Shown here in pieces: positions 1-8,760 of a stretch of DNA of 44,695 bases. The position numbers and the translations under genes are program-made. Position 1 is the first letter of the stretch. Every line of letters begins with the position of its first letter. Origin of the DNA: SIG588 sp045591985 (lineage in GTDB: Bacteria; Bacillota; Clostridia; Oscillospirales; Acutalibacteraceae); the NCBI GenBank assembly GCA_045591985.1, contig JAZNTV010000020.1, forward strand, positions 1 to 44,695, given 5' to 3'. Under the pieces are notes generated by a model that worked only from the letters and a program-made list of their open reading frames with translations, made no database searches and was not told where the DNA came from.

Positions 1-1
1 G

Positions 2-145
2 GACGGCAACTTGTACTACGTCAGCGGTACTTACGGTGCGCTGAACGTGAACAAGACGTTCACCGTGTCGGCGGCGAAGACCAACGGTCTGTGCGCGGCG
101 GGTAAGTACACGGCGGATGCGAACGGTGTGTTGACTCCGGCGTGA
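2..145 (+). CDS. C-terminal end of a repeat-type (probably secreted) protein, 5' truncated
   Basis: An open frame runs from the window edge to a TGA at 143-145 and gives 47 residues beginning DGNLYYVSGTYGALNVNK and ending NGVLTPA. The Gly/Tyr/Asn/Thr-rich composition, with short aromatic beta-strand-like segments, resembles the last module of an extracellular repeat or wall-associated protein, but the family cannot be named from so little. It has no start in the window. A degenerate copy of the same module follows at 163-282, which supports a repeat-built protein. The GH38 gene downstream has its own promoter, so the two are probably not one operon. Confidence 0.55.
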   Translation, partial: DGNLYYVSGTYGALNVNKTFTVSAAKTNGLCAAGKYTADANGVLTPA

Positions 146-162
146 ATCTAAAGAGGCGCAGA

Positions 163-282
163 GACGGCAACTTTTTCGGTTTCGCCAAAGGCGAAATGCC
201 GTCTGTTGAAGACGGCAAGAAAAATGTTGAGCGGACGTTCGCCGTAAGGCGACCGTCCTGTGTATTGACTCCGGCGGCGTAA
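163..282 (+). repeat. Degenerate copy of the preceding terminal module, with two strong hairpins
   Basis: The stretch begins GACGGCAAC, as the coding module at 2 does, and ends TTGACTCCGGCG plus a stop, as that module does at 131-145. It is open for 39 codons between these marks (DGNFFGFAKGE ... CVLTPAA, stop at 280-282) but has no start codon or ribosome binding site. Two hairpins lie inside: 163-203 (outer arms GACGGCA/TGCCGTC, inner TTCGCC/GGCGAA) and about 233-256 (GGACGTTCGCC/GGCGACCGTCC, one mismatch). It may be a decayed repeat unit of the upstream gene that now serves as a structured 3' end or terminator. Confidence 0.45.
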
Positions 283-304
283 AATCTTTTATAAAAACGA
301 CACT

Positions 305-351
305 TTTTCTTGCTTTTTCGCACAGGGTATGATACACTGTGCGAAAAAGCA
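305..351 (+). promoter_or_regulatory. GH38 promoter embedded in a 15-bp-arm palindrome
   Basis: A -10 hexamer TATGAT (328-333) has a weak -35 (TTTTCT, 305-310) 17 bp upstream. Around the -10 lies a perfect inverted repeat: TGCTTTTTCGCACAG (311-325) and CTGTGCGAAAAAGCA (337-351), with an 11-nt centre that contains the -10. The start of transcription would fall inside the right arm, so a transcript would not carry both arms. This makes an operator for a repressor more likely than an RNA hairpin. The repressor is unknown. Confidence 0.6.
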
Positions 352-380
352 GATTTCGGCAAATGCAAGGGGTTGTTGAT

Positions 381-3300
381 ATGTTAAACGAAGCACAATT
401 GCACCGTACATATGAAAAAATTGCACGGTTAAAAGATCAACTTGCGGGACGTATGTTTCGCAAGGTGGGCGAGCTGACCGATGTTGAACTGTTCGAGACG
501 GAGGAGCACCTTTATCGTATTCCCACCGAAGGATATCGTCCGATCGAAAAGGGCGAAATGTGGGGCGATGAGAAGCGGCTCGGTTGGTTCCGCGGGCGTT
601 TTACCGTGCCGCAGGAATTGGATGGGCAAGAACTGTTCTTGCAACCCCAACTGAACGGCGAAATGTTGTATTACGTAAACGGCGTGGAGATGGGCATCTT
701 CACAAAACAGTGTCATTTGGCGCGTCAAAACGCCAACCATTGGTGTAACCGCCTGTGTGCGAAAGCGGTGGCGGGAGAGACGCTGTCCGTTGTGATCGAA
801 TCCTGGTGTGGCCGCTATATCCCCAACAGTCATCCGTTCGGCATGGGGGAACAGTGGCACGGCAGTTTTCGCACCGCCTACAACGGTGTGGACGTTTTTG
901 TGAAGGACGCACTGTGCTACGATCTGTATTTTGATCTGCATGTGGTTACGGGTCTGATCCGCGACGGCAGCGTCAATCATTTCCGTCGTATGGAGGTGCT
1001 TCGTGCGTTGGAAGATGCGCATGAAGAGGTGTATTACCACGCGGATTTTGTTGATGAAGAGACGTACCGTGCGGGGTTGCGTGCGTTACATGCCCGTATT
1101 CTCCCGATTTTGGCCTCTCACGGTGCGGATACACCCAACCGCCCCGTGATCGGACTTATCGGCCACAGCCACATGGACACTGCGTGGCTGTGGACGGTGA
1201 CCGATACGGTGAAAAAGGTGGCGCGTACCTTCTCGAATCAGTTGAATTTGATGGAGCGTTACCCCGAGCATCGTTTTGTGCAGAGTTCGGCGTATCACTG
1301 CGAAATGATGCGTCGCCATTATCCCGCGCTGTTCGAACGCATTGCCGCGCGTGTGCGCGAAGGGCGTTGGGAACCCAACGGCGGCGTGTGGGTAGAGTGC
1401 GATTGCAACATTACCGGCGGCGAAAGTATGGTGCGCCAGTTCTTGTGGGGTCAACGGTATACCCGTCGCCATTTCGGTTATACCTCCAATTGTTTCTGGC
1501 TGCCCGATACGTTCGGCTACAGCGCATCCATTCCGCAGATCATGAAAGGGTGCGGTGTGGATTACTTCCTTACCACCAAAATGGGGTGGAACGACACCAA
1601 CCGTTTCCCGTATGATGCTTTCTACTGGCAGGGCCTGGACGGCACGCGTGTGTTTACGCATTTGAACACCATCGGTGCGTGTAATATGGAGCCGAAAGCG
1701 CTGAACGATATTGCGGGCGGCATTTGCCAACGTGCGTCGACGCATCGCCGTCTGCATGCCTATGGCCCCGGCGACGGCGGCGGCGGCCCGCAGTTCGAAA
1801 TGCTGGAAGCGGTGCGCCGAATGGGTGACCTCGATGGGTGCCCGAAGACCGAATATACCACGGTGGGCGAATTTATGAAGACGCTTGAAAGTGAAGCGGT
1901 TGAGCCGCCGCTGTATGCGAAAGAACTCTATTTGGAATTGCATCGCGGCACCCTCACCAACCAACACGAGATCAAGCGCAACAATCGCAAGGCGGAATAT
2001 GCGTTGCACGATGTGGAGTTTCTGACGGTGGCCGAAGCGTTGCGAAACGGTGTGCCTGCATCGGGCGAAAAAGTAACCCCCCTTTGGGAGACGGTGTTGC
2101 TTAACCAATTCCATGATATTTTGCCCGGCACATGTATCGAAGCGGCACATGTCGCTTGTAAGGAACAGATGCGCGCGGTGCGTGCCACACTGGGCGAGAT
2201 GCGTCAAACGACGCTTACCACTGCGAAAGAGGCAGAGACCGTGACGGCGGTGAACACCCTTTCTTTCCCGCGGGAAGAAGTGTGGTATGCCACGTTGCCC
2301 GAAGGGAAACATATAGACGGCGCGCTTTGCCAGACGTTTACCGATTTTGAAGGAAATTCCCGTACGGCGGTCGGCGGTACGGTGCTCAACGCCCTGTCGG
2401 CCACGTCGTTTAAACTGAAGGCGGCAGAAGAGACCGCATCGGTGTTTGATTACGACGGCAACACCCTCACGACCCCGTTTGCCGTAATGACCTTTGACGA
2501 GCGCGGCGCGATCGCCTCGTTCATAGATATCCGCACACAGCGTGAGTTGTGTGCCGGTCGGCCGCTCAACACCTTCCTGTTTGGCGAAGATGTGCCGCTT
2601 GCGTGGGAGAACTGGGATGTGGATGCCGATCTGTTCCGCAAACTGAAGCCTTGTGCCACGTTGCTTTCGCGCGAAGTGGTGTCGGCGGGGGCGGTGGAAC
2701 TGCGTTTGCGCAGTCACTATCGTATCAGCGAAAAGACCGATATATGGCAGGATATGGTGGTATATGCCGCTTCGCCTCTGGTGCGATTTGATACCAAGCT
2801 CTGTTGGCAGGATGATCATCGTTTCTTAAAGACGGCGTTTGATACCAATGTGTTTACTCCACAAGCGCGGTTCGAGATGCAGTTCGGTTATGTGTCACGC
2901 TCCACCAATCACTCCACGTCGGAAGAGATTGCCCAGTTTGAGGTCGCGTGCCATAAATATACCGATCTTTCGGATACGCGCTATGGTGTGGCGCTGCTGA
3001 ATGATTGTAAATACGGTGTATCGGTAGAAGGCGGCAGCATGGCTCTCTCGCTCCACAAAGGCGGAACAGCCCCCGATGCGAGCGGCGATCACGGCGACCA
3101 CTTCTGCACATATGCCTTCTTGCCCCATGCGAGCGGGTTTTCGGTGCCGTCTGTAACGCAACCGGCCTATGCCTTGAATTTCCCGCCCGTGATGATAGAA
3201 GGACGGTGCGATATGCCTTCCCTGGTGACATCGGAGGCGGAAAATGTACTGATCGAAACGGTGAAACCGTGTGAAGATGTCGAAAATGCGTATATTCTTC

Positions 3301-3473
3301 GCCTTTACGAAGCAGAAGGCGGTTCGGCAGCTACGCGTCTGCGGTTTGCCATACCGCCGCGTGCGGTGTACCGCACCAATATGTTGGAGGAAGTGATCGA
3401 AGAGATCGATCCCCAAAACGTACCCCTCACATTTTCGCCGTTTCACATCGAAACGCTGAAAGTGGTATATTGA
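381..3473 (+). CDS. GH38 alpha-mannosidase
   Basis: The 1030-residue product is a family GH38 retaining alpha-mannosidase, a zinc enzyme that removes alpha-linked mannose from glycans. The N-terminal third is a beta-sandwich-like region that precedes the catalytic domain. The metal-site motif HSHMDTAWLW begins at residue 262, and WLPDTFGYSASIPQIM contains the predicted nucleophile Asp at about 376. The C-terminal half matches the middle helical and large beta domains of the family. The ATG at 381 is chosen because an AAGGGG ribosome binding site lies at 368-373; an in-frame upstream ATG at 339 would lie at or before the transcription start. No signal peptide is seen, so the enzyme is probably cytoplasmic and acts on imported oligosaccharides. 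The next gene follows after 24 bp and is probably co-transcribed. Confidence 0.95.
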   Translation: MLNEAQLHRTYEKIARLKDQLAGRMFRKVGELTDVELFETEEHLYRIPTEGYRPIEKGEMWGDEKRLGWFRGRFTVPQELDGQELFLQPQLNGEMLYYVNGVEMGIFTKQCHLARQNANHWCNRLCAKAVAGETLSVVIESWCGRYIPNSHPFGMGEQWHGSFRTAYNGVDVFVKDALCYDLYFDLHVVTGLIRDGSVNHFRRMEVLRALEDAHEEVYYHADFVDEETYRAGLRALHARILPILASHGADTPNRPVIGLIGHSHMDTAWLWTVTDTVKKVARTFSNQLNLMERYPEHRFVQSSAYHCEMMRRHYPALFERIAARVREGRWEPNGGVWVECDCNITGGESMVRQFLWGQRYTRRHFGYTSNCFWLPDTFGYSASIPQIMKGCGVDYFLTTKMGWNDTNRFPYDAFYWQGLDGTRVFTHLNTIGACNMEPKALNDIAGGICQRASTHRRLHAYGPGDGGGGPQFEMLEAVRRMGDLDGCPKTEYTTVGEFMKTLESEAVEPPLYAKELYLELHRGTLTNQHEIKRNNRKAEYALHDVEFLTVAEALRNGVPASGEKVTPLWETVLLNQFHDILPGTCIEAAHVACKEQMRAVRATLGEMRQTTLTTAKEAETVTAVNTLSFPREEVWYATLPEGKHIDGALCQTFTDFEGNSRTAVGGTVLNALSATSFKLKAAEETASVFDYDGNTLTTPFAVMTFDERGAIASFIDIRTQRELCAGRPLNTFLFGEDVPLAWENWDVDADLFRKLKPCATLLSREVVSAGAVELRLRSHYRISEKTDIWQDMVVYAASPLVRFDTKLCWQDDHRFLKTAFDTNVFTPQARFEMQFGYVSRSTNHSTSEEIAQFEVACHKYTDLSDTRYGVALLNDCKYGVSVEGGSMALSLHKGGTAPDASGDHGDHFCTYAFLPHASGFSVPSVTQPAYALNFPPVMIEGRCDMPSLVTSEAENVLIETVKPCEDVENAYILRLYEAEGGSAATRLRFAIPPRAVYRTNMLEEVIEEIDPQNVPLTFSPFHIETLKVVY

Positions 3474-3497
3474 GATCCGATCGGGGAGGGAAAAGGC

Positions 3498-4703
3498 ATG
3501 AAGCGGCGATGGGATCGCACGAAACTGGTCATCGGCGCACACGCGCTGGCGCCGTACGCGCGCCGTGAGGAGCACATCCGCGATATCGTGGCGTGCGGAG
3601 TGGATTGTATCGTATGTATGGATCCCGATTACGCCGCGTTGGATCTGTTTGCGAAATACGGACTCGGCGCGTTTGTGCGGTTTGTTGTACCTGAATGGTG
3701 GGGTGGGTGCCCGGCTGGAAAGATGGCTGAGATCAATCCACTTGCGCGCTATGAGGCGGCGGCCGATGCTTTTACGGATCATCCGGCGATTTGGGGGATC
3801 GATGTGGGCGATGAGCCTTCCGCGTTGGATTTTTCGCATTACAGCAAGGTGGTTCCGCTGGTGGAACGCCGTTTCCCTGCACATTTTGCCTATTTAAACT
3901 TGTATCCGAATTACGCCTCAACCGCAGAAAATACGGGGGAAGAGGTGGTAAGTCAGCTCGGGACGGCTACGTATCAAGAATATGTGGATCGTTACATAGC
4001 CGCGGTGCCGACCGACTATATCAGTTACGATTTTTACATGTATGCCGATACGGTGGATCGCGCGTTTTCCAATTTGTGGACAGTGGCGGATGCGTGTCGG
4101 GATACGGGACGCTCGCTGTGGATCGTGTTACAGGTGAACTCCCACCGCGAGGACACGGTGATGAGTTTGAATCAGTTGCGTTTTCAAGCGTATACGGCGT
4201 TGGCATTTGGCGCCGAATTGATCAGTTGGGGTTGTTATACCAAAGGTTGGTGGTATAACAACGTGTTGGATGAAAACGGCGAAAAAACCGCTCAATACGA
4301 CAAGTTGGCGGCGATGAATGCCGAATTGCATGCCATCGGCGAACCGTACATGCGGTATCGACGCACGGCGACGGTGTTTGTCGGGTTCGATTCGGCCATG
4401 CGCGGAGCGACAAGACAATATAACGACGGGTATCTGCAGGATCTTTGCGAAGAGAGCGGCGCCCCCTTGGTGGTGGGGGTTATGATCGGCCGGAACACAT
4501 ACGACCATGCCTATTTGTTGTGTGCTTGCGACGATCCTTACGATGTGTCGCCTGTGAAGAATCGCGTTACCTTCCGCGCCGTCGGGCGCACGGTACGGTT
4601 GCACAGCGGCGGAGAAACCACCTGCCTTTTGCCCGACGAAAACGGGCGTTATGCGTTGGATCTGTTCTCATCCCACGGGGCCTTGCTCGAACTTACGGAA
4701 TAA
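3498..4703 (+). CDS. TIM-barrel glycoside-hydrolase-like protein (paralogue of 11081-12253)
   Basis: This 401-residue protein follows a GGGGAGGG ribosome binding site. It has the layout of a clan GH-A-like (beta/alpha)8 barrel: a conserved GIDVGDEPSA motif (candidate acid Glu), then NLYPNYAS, PTDYISYDFYMY and ALAFGAELISWGCY, and a C-terminal beta-rich domain. The same motif order is found in the protein at 11081-12253 (GFDLVDEP, INLYPD, PDFISYDHYHF), so the two are paralogues. I cannot assign a known GH family or a substrate. Position next to GH38 suggests that it acts on mannose-containing or related glycans. It has no signal peptide. The gene ends directly before a strong terminator. Confidence 0.75.
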   Translation: MKRRWDRTKLVIGAHALAPYARREEHIRDIVACGVDCIVCMDPDYAALDLFAKYGLGAFVRFVVPEWWGGCPAGKMAEINPLARYEAAADAFTDHPAIWGIDVGDEPSALDFSHYSKVVPLVERRFPAHFAYLNLYPNYASTAENTGEEVVSQLGTATYQEYVDRYIAAVPTDYISYDFYMYADTVDRAFSNLWTVADACRDTGRSLWIVLQVNSHREDTVMSLNQLRFQAYTALAFGAELISWGCYTKGWWYNNVLDENGEKTAQYDKLAAMNAELHAIGEPYMRYRRTATVFVGFDSAMRGATRQYNDGYLQDLCEESGAPLVVGVMIGRNTYDHAYLLCACDDPYDVSPVKNRVTFRAVGRTVRLHSGGETTCLLPDENGRYALDLFSSHGALLELTE

Positions 4704-4704
4704 A

Positions 4705-4740
4705 TAAAATCGGCTGTCGCAGTGCAGACAGCCGATTTTA
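4705..4740. terminator. Bidirectional intrinsic terminator
   Basis: A perfect 14-bp stem (TAAAATCGGCTGTC / GACAGCCGATTTTA) encloses an 8-nt loop, with A and T flanks on both sides. It separates the convergent genes ending at 4703 (+) and 4743 (-). Confidence 0.9.
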
Positions 4741-4742
4741 AT

Positions 4743-5594
4743 TTATGCAATTACTTTTTTCAAAAACGCTACGCCGTGGGGCAGCGCCTCATCGAGATGT
4801 TCCCATCCCTCAAATTCCAGCGAGACGATTCCGTCGTAACCCGCCGCTTTCAATGCGGCGATACAACGGGCGATCGGCACGATGCCGTGACCCGCTACTG
4901 TTCCGCGCAGGAAGTTGCCTCCGCGCGTAACGATCCAGCCGTCGGAAGGACATCCTTCTTCGGCCGTTTTACGGATGAAATCCTTGATGTGTACATGGAA
5001 GGCATACGGCGCGCAACGGGCAACGGCCTCTTCGGGGGCTTCGTCCACACAGAGGAAGTTGCCTGTATCCACCAGCAATCCGAAGTTTTCGTGATCGACC
5101 GTGCGGCAAAGTGATTCCACCCGCACCGAATCCTGACAGAAGAGTCCGTGGTTTTCTACCATGGTCTTTACACCGCGACGGGCGGCGTATTCCGTGACGC
5201 GGCGGCATCCTTCCGCAAGGCGCGGCAACACCGCGTCCCACCCTTCGGGCGGGTTTTGGAAGGTGGCATCGTGCCGCAGGAGTTTGGCTCCGAGCAACAC
5301 CGCCACATCCACCTTGCGGCACAGGCGCTCCACTTCCGCATCCAAATCGTCGCGCAACAGATCGGCGCCGACGGTATAGGCAGCGATCGCGATATTCTCT
5401 TTGGCGGCCTCGTCGCGCAGAGAGACGGCGTAGTCTTCTTCGCTTATCCCTTCGGGCGGACAGAGATCAATAAATTCAATAGCATCCAGTCCCATGGCCT
5501 TGGCTTTGGCGATGATGGAATGTTGTGTTTCCTCACCGCGATGGATGGCATGCTGGAAACTGTAAGATGAAATAGCTGTTTTCATAAGCATCAT
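4743..5594 (-). CDS. Sugar phosphate isomerase/epimerase-family TIM barrel (AP_endonuc_2 fold)
   Basis: The 283-residue product has the xylose-isomerase-like TIM-barrel fold used by sugar isomerases, epimerases and the 3-keto-glycoside lyase-type enzymes. The typical metal-ligand series is visible: MVENHG (Glu), LLVDTGNF (Asp), FHVHIKDF (His) and SLEFEGWEH (Glu). Its start overlaps the stop of the upstream gene by 4 nt (ATGA), so the pair is translationally coupled; a second ATG at 5585 is an alternative start. The exact substrate is not readable from sequence. Neighbouring GH38, Gfo/Idh/MocA and AraC genes indicate carbohydrate catabolism. Confidence 0.85.
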   Translation of the reverse strand: MMLMKTAISSYSFQHAIHRGEETQHSIIAKAKAMGLDAIEFIDLCPPEGISEEDYAVSLRDEAAKENIAIAAYTVGADLLRDDLDAEVERLCRKVDVAVLLGAKLLRHDATFQNPPEGWDAVLPRLAEGCRRVTEYAARRGVKTMVENHGLFCQDSVRVESLCRTVDHENFGLLVDTGNFLCVDEAPEEAVARCAPYAFHVHIKDFIRKTAEEGCPSDGWIVTRGGNFLRGTVAGHGIVPIARCIAALKAAGYDGIVSLEFEGWEHLDEALPHGVAFLKKVIA

Positions 5595-6430
5595 TTCGCC
5601 AGTACGTCACGCAGGAACTTGACCGAGGAGACGATATCCGCCACGGGATCGTCGCCCACTTCGCGTTCGATGGTGAGGAAGCCCTTGTAGCCGATCTCTT
5701 CGAGTGCCTTTGTCCATGCTACGAAATCCACATGGCCGTCGCCGAGCGCTTTTTCTTCGAATGCCACGCCCCACTGGTCGCGCTCGTCTTCGGGACGCAG
5801 ACCGTAAATAACCTCGGGATCTTTATCGAGCAGTTTGATGCCGTCTTTTGCATGGGTGTGCACGATGTAATCCTTCAAGGTGTGCACCGCTTTGGCCGGG
5901 TCGTCGCCCACCACCATCACGAGGTTCGCGGGGTCGAAGTTGACGCCTACACCGCGGGAGTTCAGGCTGTCGAGGAAACCCTTCAGCACCACGGCGGGTT
6001 CGGGACCGGTCTCCACCGCAAAGTGGCCGCCGACCGAATCGGCATATTCCGCAAGTTCACGGCACGCCGCCTGCATGATGGCGTAACGGGGATGATTCAC
6101 ATCCGAGGGCACCACGCCGATGTGGGTGGTCACGACCTCCGATTCGTATTCGCGGGTGAAATCCATCACGCGCTTGGAACGCTCGATCAACGAGGGGTTG
6201 TGCTCCGTCTGGCCGAAACCGTGGCCGAAGTCGCCGCATACGGCCGACACCTTAAGACCGTTGGACTTGATGATGTCCAAACGCTCACGCACGATGGCGG
6301 TGGTGTACTCTTCGGGGTTGTTCAGCCACACCTGCAAGCCTTGCACACCGAGAGATGCCGCCTTTTCCACAGCCTCACGGAAAGGCAGGCGGAAAGAGTC
6401 CAGAATGATACCGATAGGAAATTGATACAT
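5591..6430 (-). CDS. Sugar phosphate isomerase/epimerase-family TIM barrel, second copy
   Basis: A 279-residue AP_endonuc_2-type TIM barrel, clearly different in sequence from the one encoded downstream. Metal-site segments visible are FAVETGPE (Glu), GVNFDPANL (Asp), VHTHAKDG (His) and LTIEREVGDD (Glu). It starts at an ATG behind AAAGGAGG. Two such proteins made in coupled translation suggests either a heteromeric enzyme or two consecutive steps on one sugar. The gene has its own promoter (6462-6490), 5 bp beyond the end of the araC-type gene, which is transcribed in the same direction. Confidence 0.85.
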   Translation of the reverse strand: MYQFPIGIILDSFRLPFREAVEKAASLGVQGLQVWLNNPEEYTTAIVRERLDIIKSNGLKVSAVCGDFGHGFGQTEHNPSLIERSKRVMDFTREYESEVVTTHIGVVPSDVNHPRYAIMQAACRELAEYADSVGGHFAVETGPEPAVVLKGFLDSLNSRGVGVNFDPANLVMVVGDDPAKAVHTLKDYIVHTHAKDGIKLLDKDPEVIYGLRPEDERDQWGVAFEEKALGDGHVDFVAWTKALEEIGYKGFLTIEREVGDDPVADIVSSVKFLRDVLAK

Positions 6431-6461
6431 ACAAAAGACCTCCTTTTGTTTATTACTATAT

Positions 6462-6490
6462 ATTTTAATGGAAACAGCGCGCTTTGTAAA
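6462..6490 (-). promoter_or_regulatory. Promoter of the two-isomerase operon
   Basis: On the minus strand, TTTACA (6485-6490), 17 bp, then TAAAAT (6462-6467), about 30 bp upstream of the ATG at 6430. It is a typical vegetative-sigma promoter placed immediately after the AraC gene. Confidence 0.7.
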
Positions 6491-6495
6491 TATAT

Positions 6496-7365
6496 TTAGC
6501 CGTTTTTTATACTATTTTCCCGCCAAATACGCGGAGAGGCGCCGTAGCGCTTGCGAAAGGCTTTGCTGAAAGAATAGACCGAGGCGTAATTGAGCATATC
6601 TGCTACTTCGGTGACCGAAAAACGTCCTTCGCGCAACAGCAACCCCGCGGCATCTAACCGCTTTTCCTGATAATACTCCGACAGCGTGCGGTCGGTGGTG
6701 CGTTTGAACAGCGCCGAAAGATAACCGTAACTGTATCCCGTGGCGTCGGCCAACTCGTCCAACCGCTTCATCGAATAGATGTGGGTGTCGATGTGGTGCA
6801 TCAGGCGGTAACACAAGACCTCGGCGGGGGTGACGGTGTCCCGCGTTTTAATGGGGGGTATTTTTTGGCAATCGCGGATAAGGCAGACGCTGATCTGGGT
6901 GAGCAATGCCGCAAGCAGTTCGTCGGAGTAGGGGCGCTCTTCGTTGAGTTCCGAAAGGGCATATCCCACTGTGCGGCGGATGTGATCATCCCGAAATACG
7001 CGCCCATAGGGGGAGTGGTAGTTTTCGGTCAAGTAATCGAGTTCTTTTTGCAACGCGGGGATCTCACAGCGAAAGGCGATGTAATCGTATTGCAACGGGG
7101 CGTCGGGATCGACGCGGATCTCGTGAGTGTCACACGGCAGGGAAAAGTAAATGTCTTCGCGGCCGACGGGTGTGCCGATACCGTTGGTGATAACCGAGCC
7201 GCGCCCTTCGGTGACGATGGTCAACTCGAAAAACGGCATATGGATGTGGGGGGCGACGACCGTGTCTCGTTCGCAGTATTGCCGTCCGATTTGATACAGC
7301 AGGATATTGCCGAAACGGCGCGGCTCGTTAAAATACGAGTGATCCAGATGATACCGCGTGAGCAT
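6496..7365 (-). CDS. AraC-family transcriptional regulator with N-terminal cupin
   Basis: The 289-residue product has an N-terminal sugar-sensing cupin (ERDTVVAPHIHMPFFELTIV begins the typical beta-barrel) and a C-terminal double helix-turn-helix of the AraC/XylS type (about residues 195-285: LADATGYSYGYLSALFKR and VADMLNYASVYSFSKAFRKRYG). It probably senses a mono- or oligosaccharide and activates the adjacent genes. The ATG at 7365 is chosen because it has an AGGAGGTGG ribosome binding site and lies downstream of a good promoter at 7388-7416; an in-frame extension to 7467 would start upstream of that promoter. The divergent neighbour is a Gfo/Idh/MocA oxidoreductase gene, a likely target. 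Confidence 0.9.
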   Translation of the reverse strand: MLTRYHLDHSYFNEPRRFGNILLYQIGRQYCERDTVVAPHIHMPFFELTIVTEGRGSVITNGIGTPVGREDIYFSLPCDTHEIRVDPDAPLQYDYIAFRCEIPALQKELDYLTENYHSPYGRVFRDDHIRRTVGYALSELNEERPYSDELLAALLTQISVCLIRDCQKIPPIKTRDTVTPAEVLCYRLMHHIDTHIYSMKRLDELADATGYSYGYLSALFKRTTDRTLSEYYQEKRLDAAGLLLREGRFSVTEVADMLNYASVYSFSKAFRKRYGASPRIWRENSIKNG

Positions 7366-7387
7366 ATCGCCACCTCCTCTCTTCGCC

Positions 7388-7416
7388 ATTGTACCTGCAA
7401 CCGTAAAGAAAGTCAA
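7388..7416 (-). promoter_or_regulatory. Promoter of the AraC-family gene
   Basis: On the minus strand, TTGACT (7411-7416), 17-bp spacer, TACAAT (7388-7393), followed by the AGGAGGTGG ribosome binding site. This site decides the start codon at 7365. Confidence 0.75.
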
Positions 7417-7557
7417 TAAAAAACCGTAAAAACCCGCGAAAAAAGAAAAAATATGAACTGAGGACATCTTTTTCAGAGAAAACGGCTATTTTCTTGCACA
7501 CCGAATTGCGGTACACTGGCAGTGGAACCAAAGAACATAAAAGAAAGGGCGAAACGT

Positions 7558-8622
7558 ATGAACAAAACGGTTATTGCCGTGGTCGGTTGCGGCCGCATTG
7601 CGCAGGGAGCGCATTTCCCCGCACTCTCGAAGATCGAGGGCGTGTATGTCAAGTATGCTTGCGATCTGATCGAAGAAAAGGCACAAAAGATGAAGGACAC
7701 CTACGAAAACGTGGGCGAAGTTATCACCGATTATAAAGTGGCACTGGCGGATCCCGAAGTGCAGATGGTATTTGTGCTTACTCCGAACTACGCCCACTAC
7801 ACGGTGACGATGGATGCTCTGCGTGCGGGCAAGCATGTGTTCTGCGAAAAACCCATTACGGTGAACTACGCTCTCTCCTGCGAGATGGCGGAAGAGGCGA
7901 ACAAGCGCGGGCTGATGCTGAATATCGGTGTGTGCAACCGCTTCCACACCTCGGTCGTGAAGTTGGCGGAAATGAACCGCAACGGCGAGTTCGGCAATAT
8001 CTATCATGTGTATTGCTCCTTCCGTTCCTTCCGCAGCATTCCCGGTCTCGGCGGTGCGTTTACCACCAAGGCGCAGTCGGGCGGCGGCGTGCTGATCGAC
8101 TGGGGCGTGCATTTCCTGGATCTGATCCTCTATATCCTGGGCGGTGCGAAACTTAAGACTCTCACAGCCGACGCGTATTGCGAAATGGCAAAAGATATGA
8201 AATCCTATAAGTACGAGGGCATGTGGGCGGAAGATACCGCGGATATCGAAAACGGCACGAATGACGTGGATGATCTCATCACCGGTCACGTCCGCACCGA
8301 CAAAGCATCCATCTCCTTCAACGGTGCATGGGCGGAAAACGTGAAGGACGGCGGTATGTTCATCGACTTTATGGGTGACAAGTGCGGCGCTCGTCTGCAG
8401 TACGGCGGCAAGTTTACCCTCTATCGCGGGGATACCCTCGAAACGGTGGAGCCCGACTACGAGATCGACGATATGTACCGTCTGGAAGACGAAGCGTTTA
8501 TTGCGGCGGTCAAGAGTGGCGTGAAGGGGCGTTGCCATATCGACAACATCCTTGAGAGTGCGAAACTGCTCGACGGCCTGTACGCGTCTGCCGCACAGAA
8601 GAAGGAGATCTCCTTCGGATGA
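7558..8622 (+). CDS. Gfo/Idh/MocA-family NAD(P)-dependent sugar oxidoreductase
   Basis: The 354-residue product has an N-terminal Rossmann fold (AVVGCGRIAQGAHFPAL) and the family signature region KHVFCEKPITVNY, whose Glu-Lys-Pro contains the usual catalytic/cofactor Lys. The C-terminal alpha/beta domain includes GGGVLIDWGVHFLDL with the conserved Asp and His. Members oxidise a ring hydroxyl of sugars, inositols or glycosides with NAD(P). ATG 7558 is chosen for its GAAAGGG ribosome binding site; the frame stays open upstream to a weaker start at 7522. The gene is divergent from the AraC regulator and ends at the terminator 8665-8700. Confidence 0.88.
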   Translation: MNKTVIAVVGCGRIAQGAHFPALSKIEGVYVKYACDLIEEKAQKMKDTYENVGEVITDYKVALADPEVQMVFVLTPNYAHYTVTMDALRAGKHVFCEKPITVNYALSCEMAEEANKRGLMLNIGVCNRFHTSVVKLAEMNRNGEFGNIYHVYCSFRSFRSIPGLGGAFTTKAQSGGGVLIDWGVHFLDLILYILGGAKLKTLTADAYCEMAKDMKSYKYEGMWAEDTADIENGTNDVDDLITGHVRTDKASISFNGAWAENVKDGGMFIDFMGDKCGARLQYGGKFTLYRGDTLETVEPDYEIDDMYRLEDEAFIAAVKSGVKGRCHIDNILESAKLLDGLYASAAQKKEISFG

Positions 8623-8664
8623 GACCGACTGCCTTGCGGCGGCGTGTGGTGGTATAAAGACGAA

Positions 8665-8700
8665 AAAGACACGGTTTGGCGTTTGCCGAACCGTGTCTTT
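8665..8700. terminator. Bidirectional intrinsic terminator
   Basis: Arms AAAGACACGGTTT and the complementary AACCGTGTCTTT region enclose a short GGC/GCC-closed loop, with A and T runs outside. It lies between convergent oxidoreductase genes ending at 8622 (+) and 8761 (-). Confidence 0.85.
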
Positions 8701-8760
8701 GCTTATACCGGATCGTTTCGCTTGAAACAGGGGGGCACGTTTTTGTGCGGCGCAACTTTG

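Noticed and set aside
1086..2819. 577-codon open frame on the minus strand
   Set aside because: It is fully antisense to the GH38 gene, is His/Arg-rich as antisense frames of GC-rich genes are, and has no ribosome binding site.
7366..7467. Longer N-terminus for the AraC regulator
   Set aside because: It would include the promoter 7388-7416, lacks a ribosome binding site, and gives a hydrophobic stretch not found in the family.
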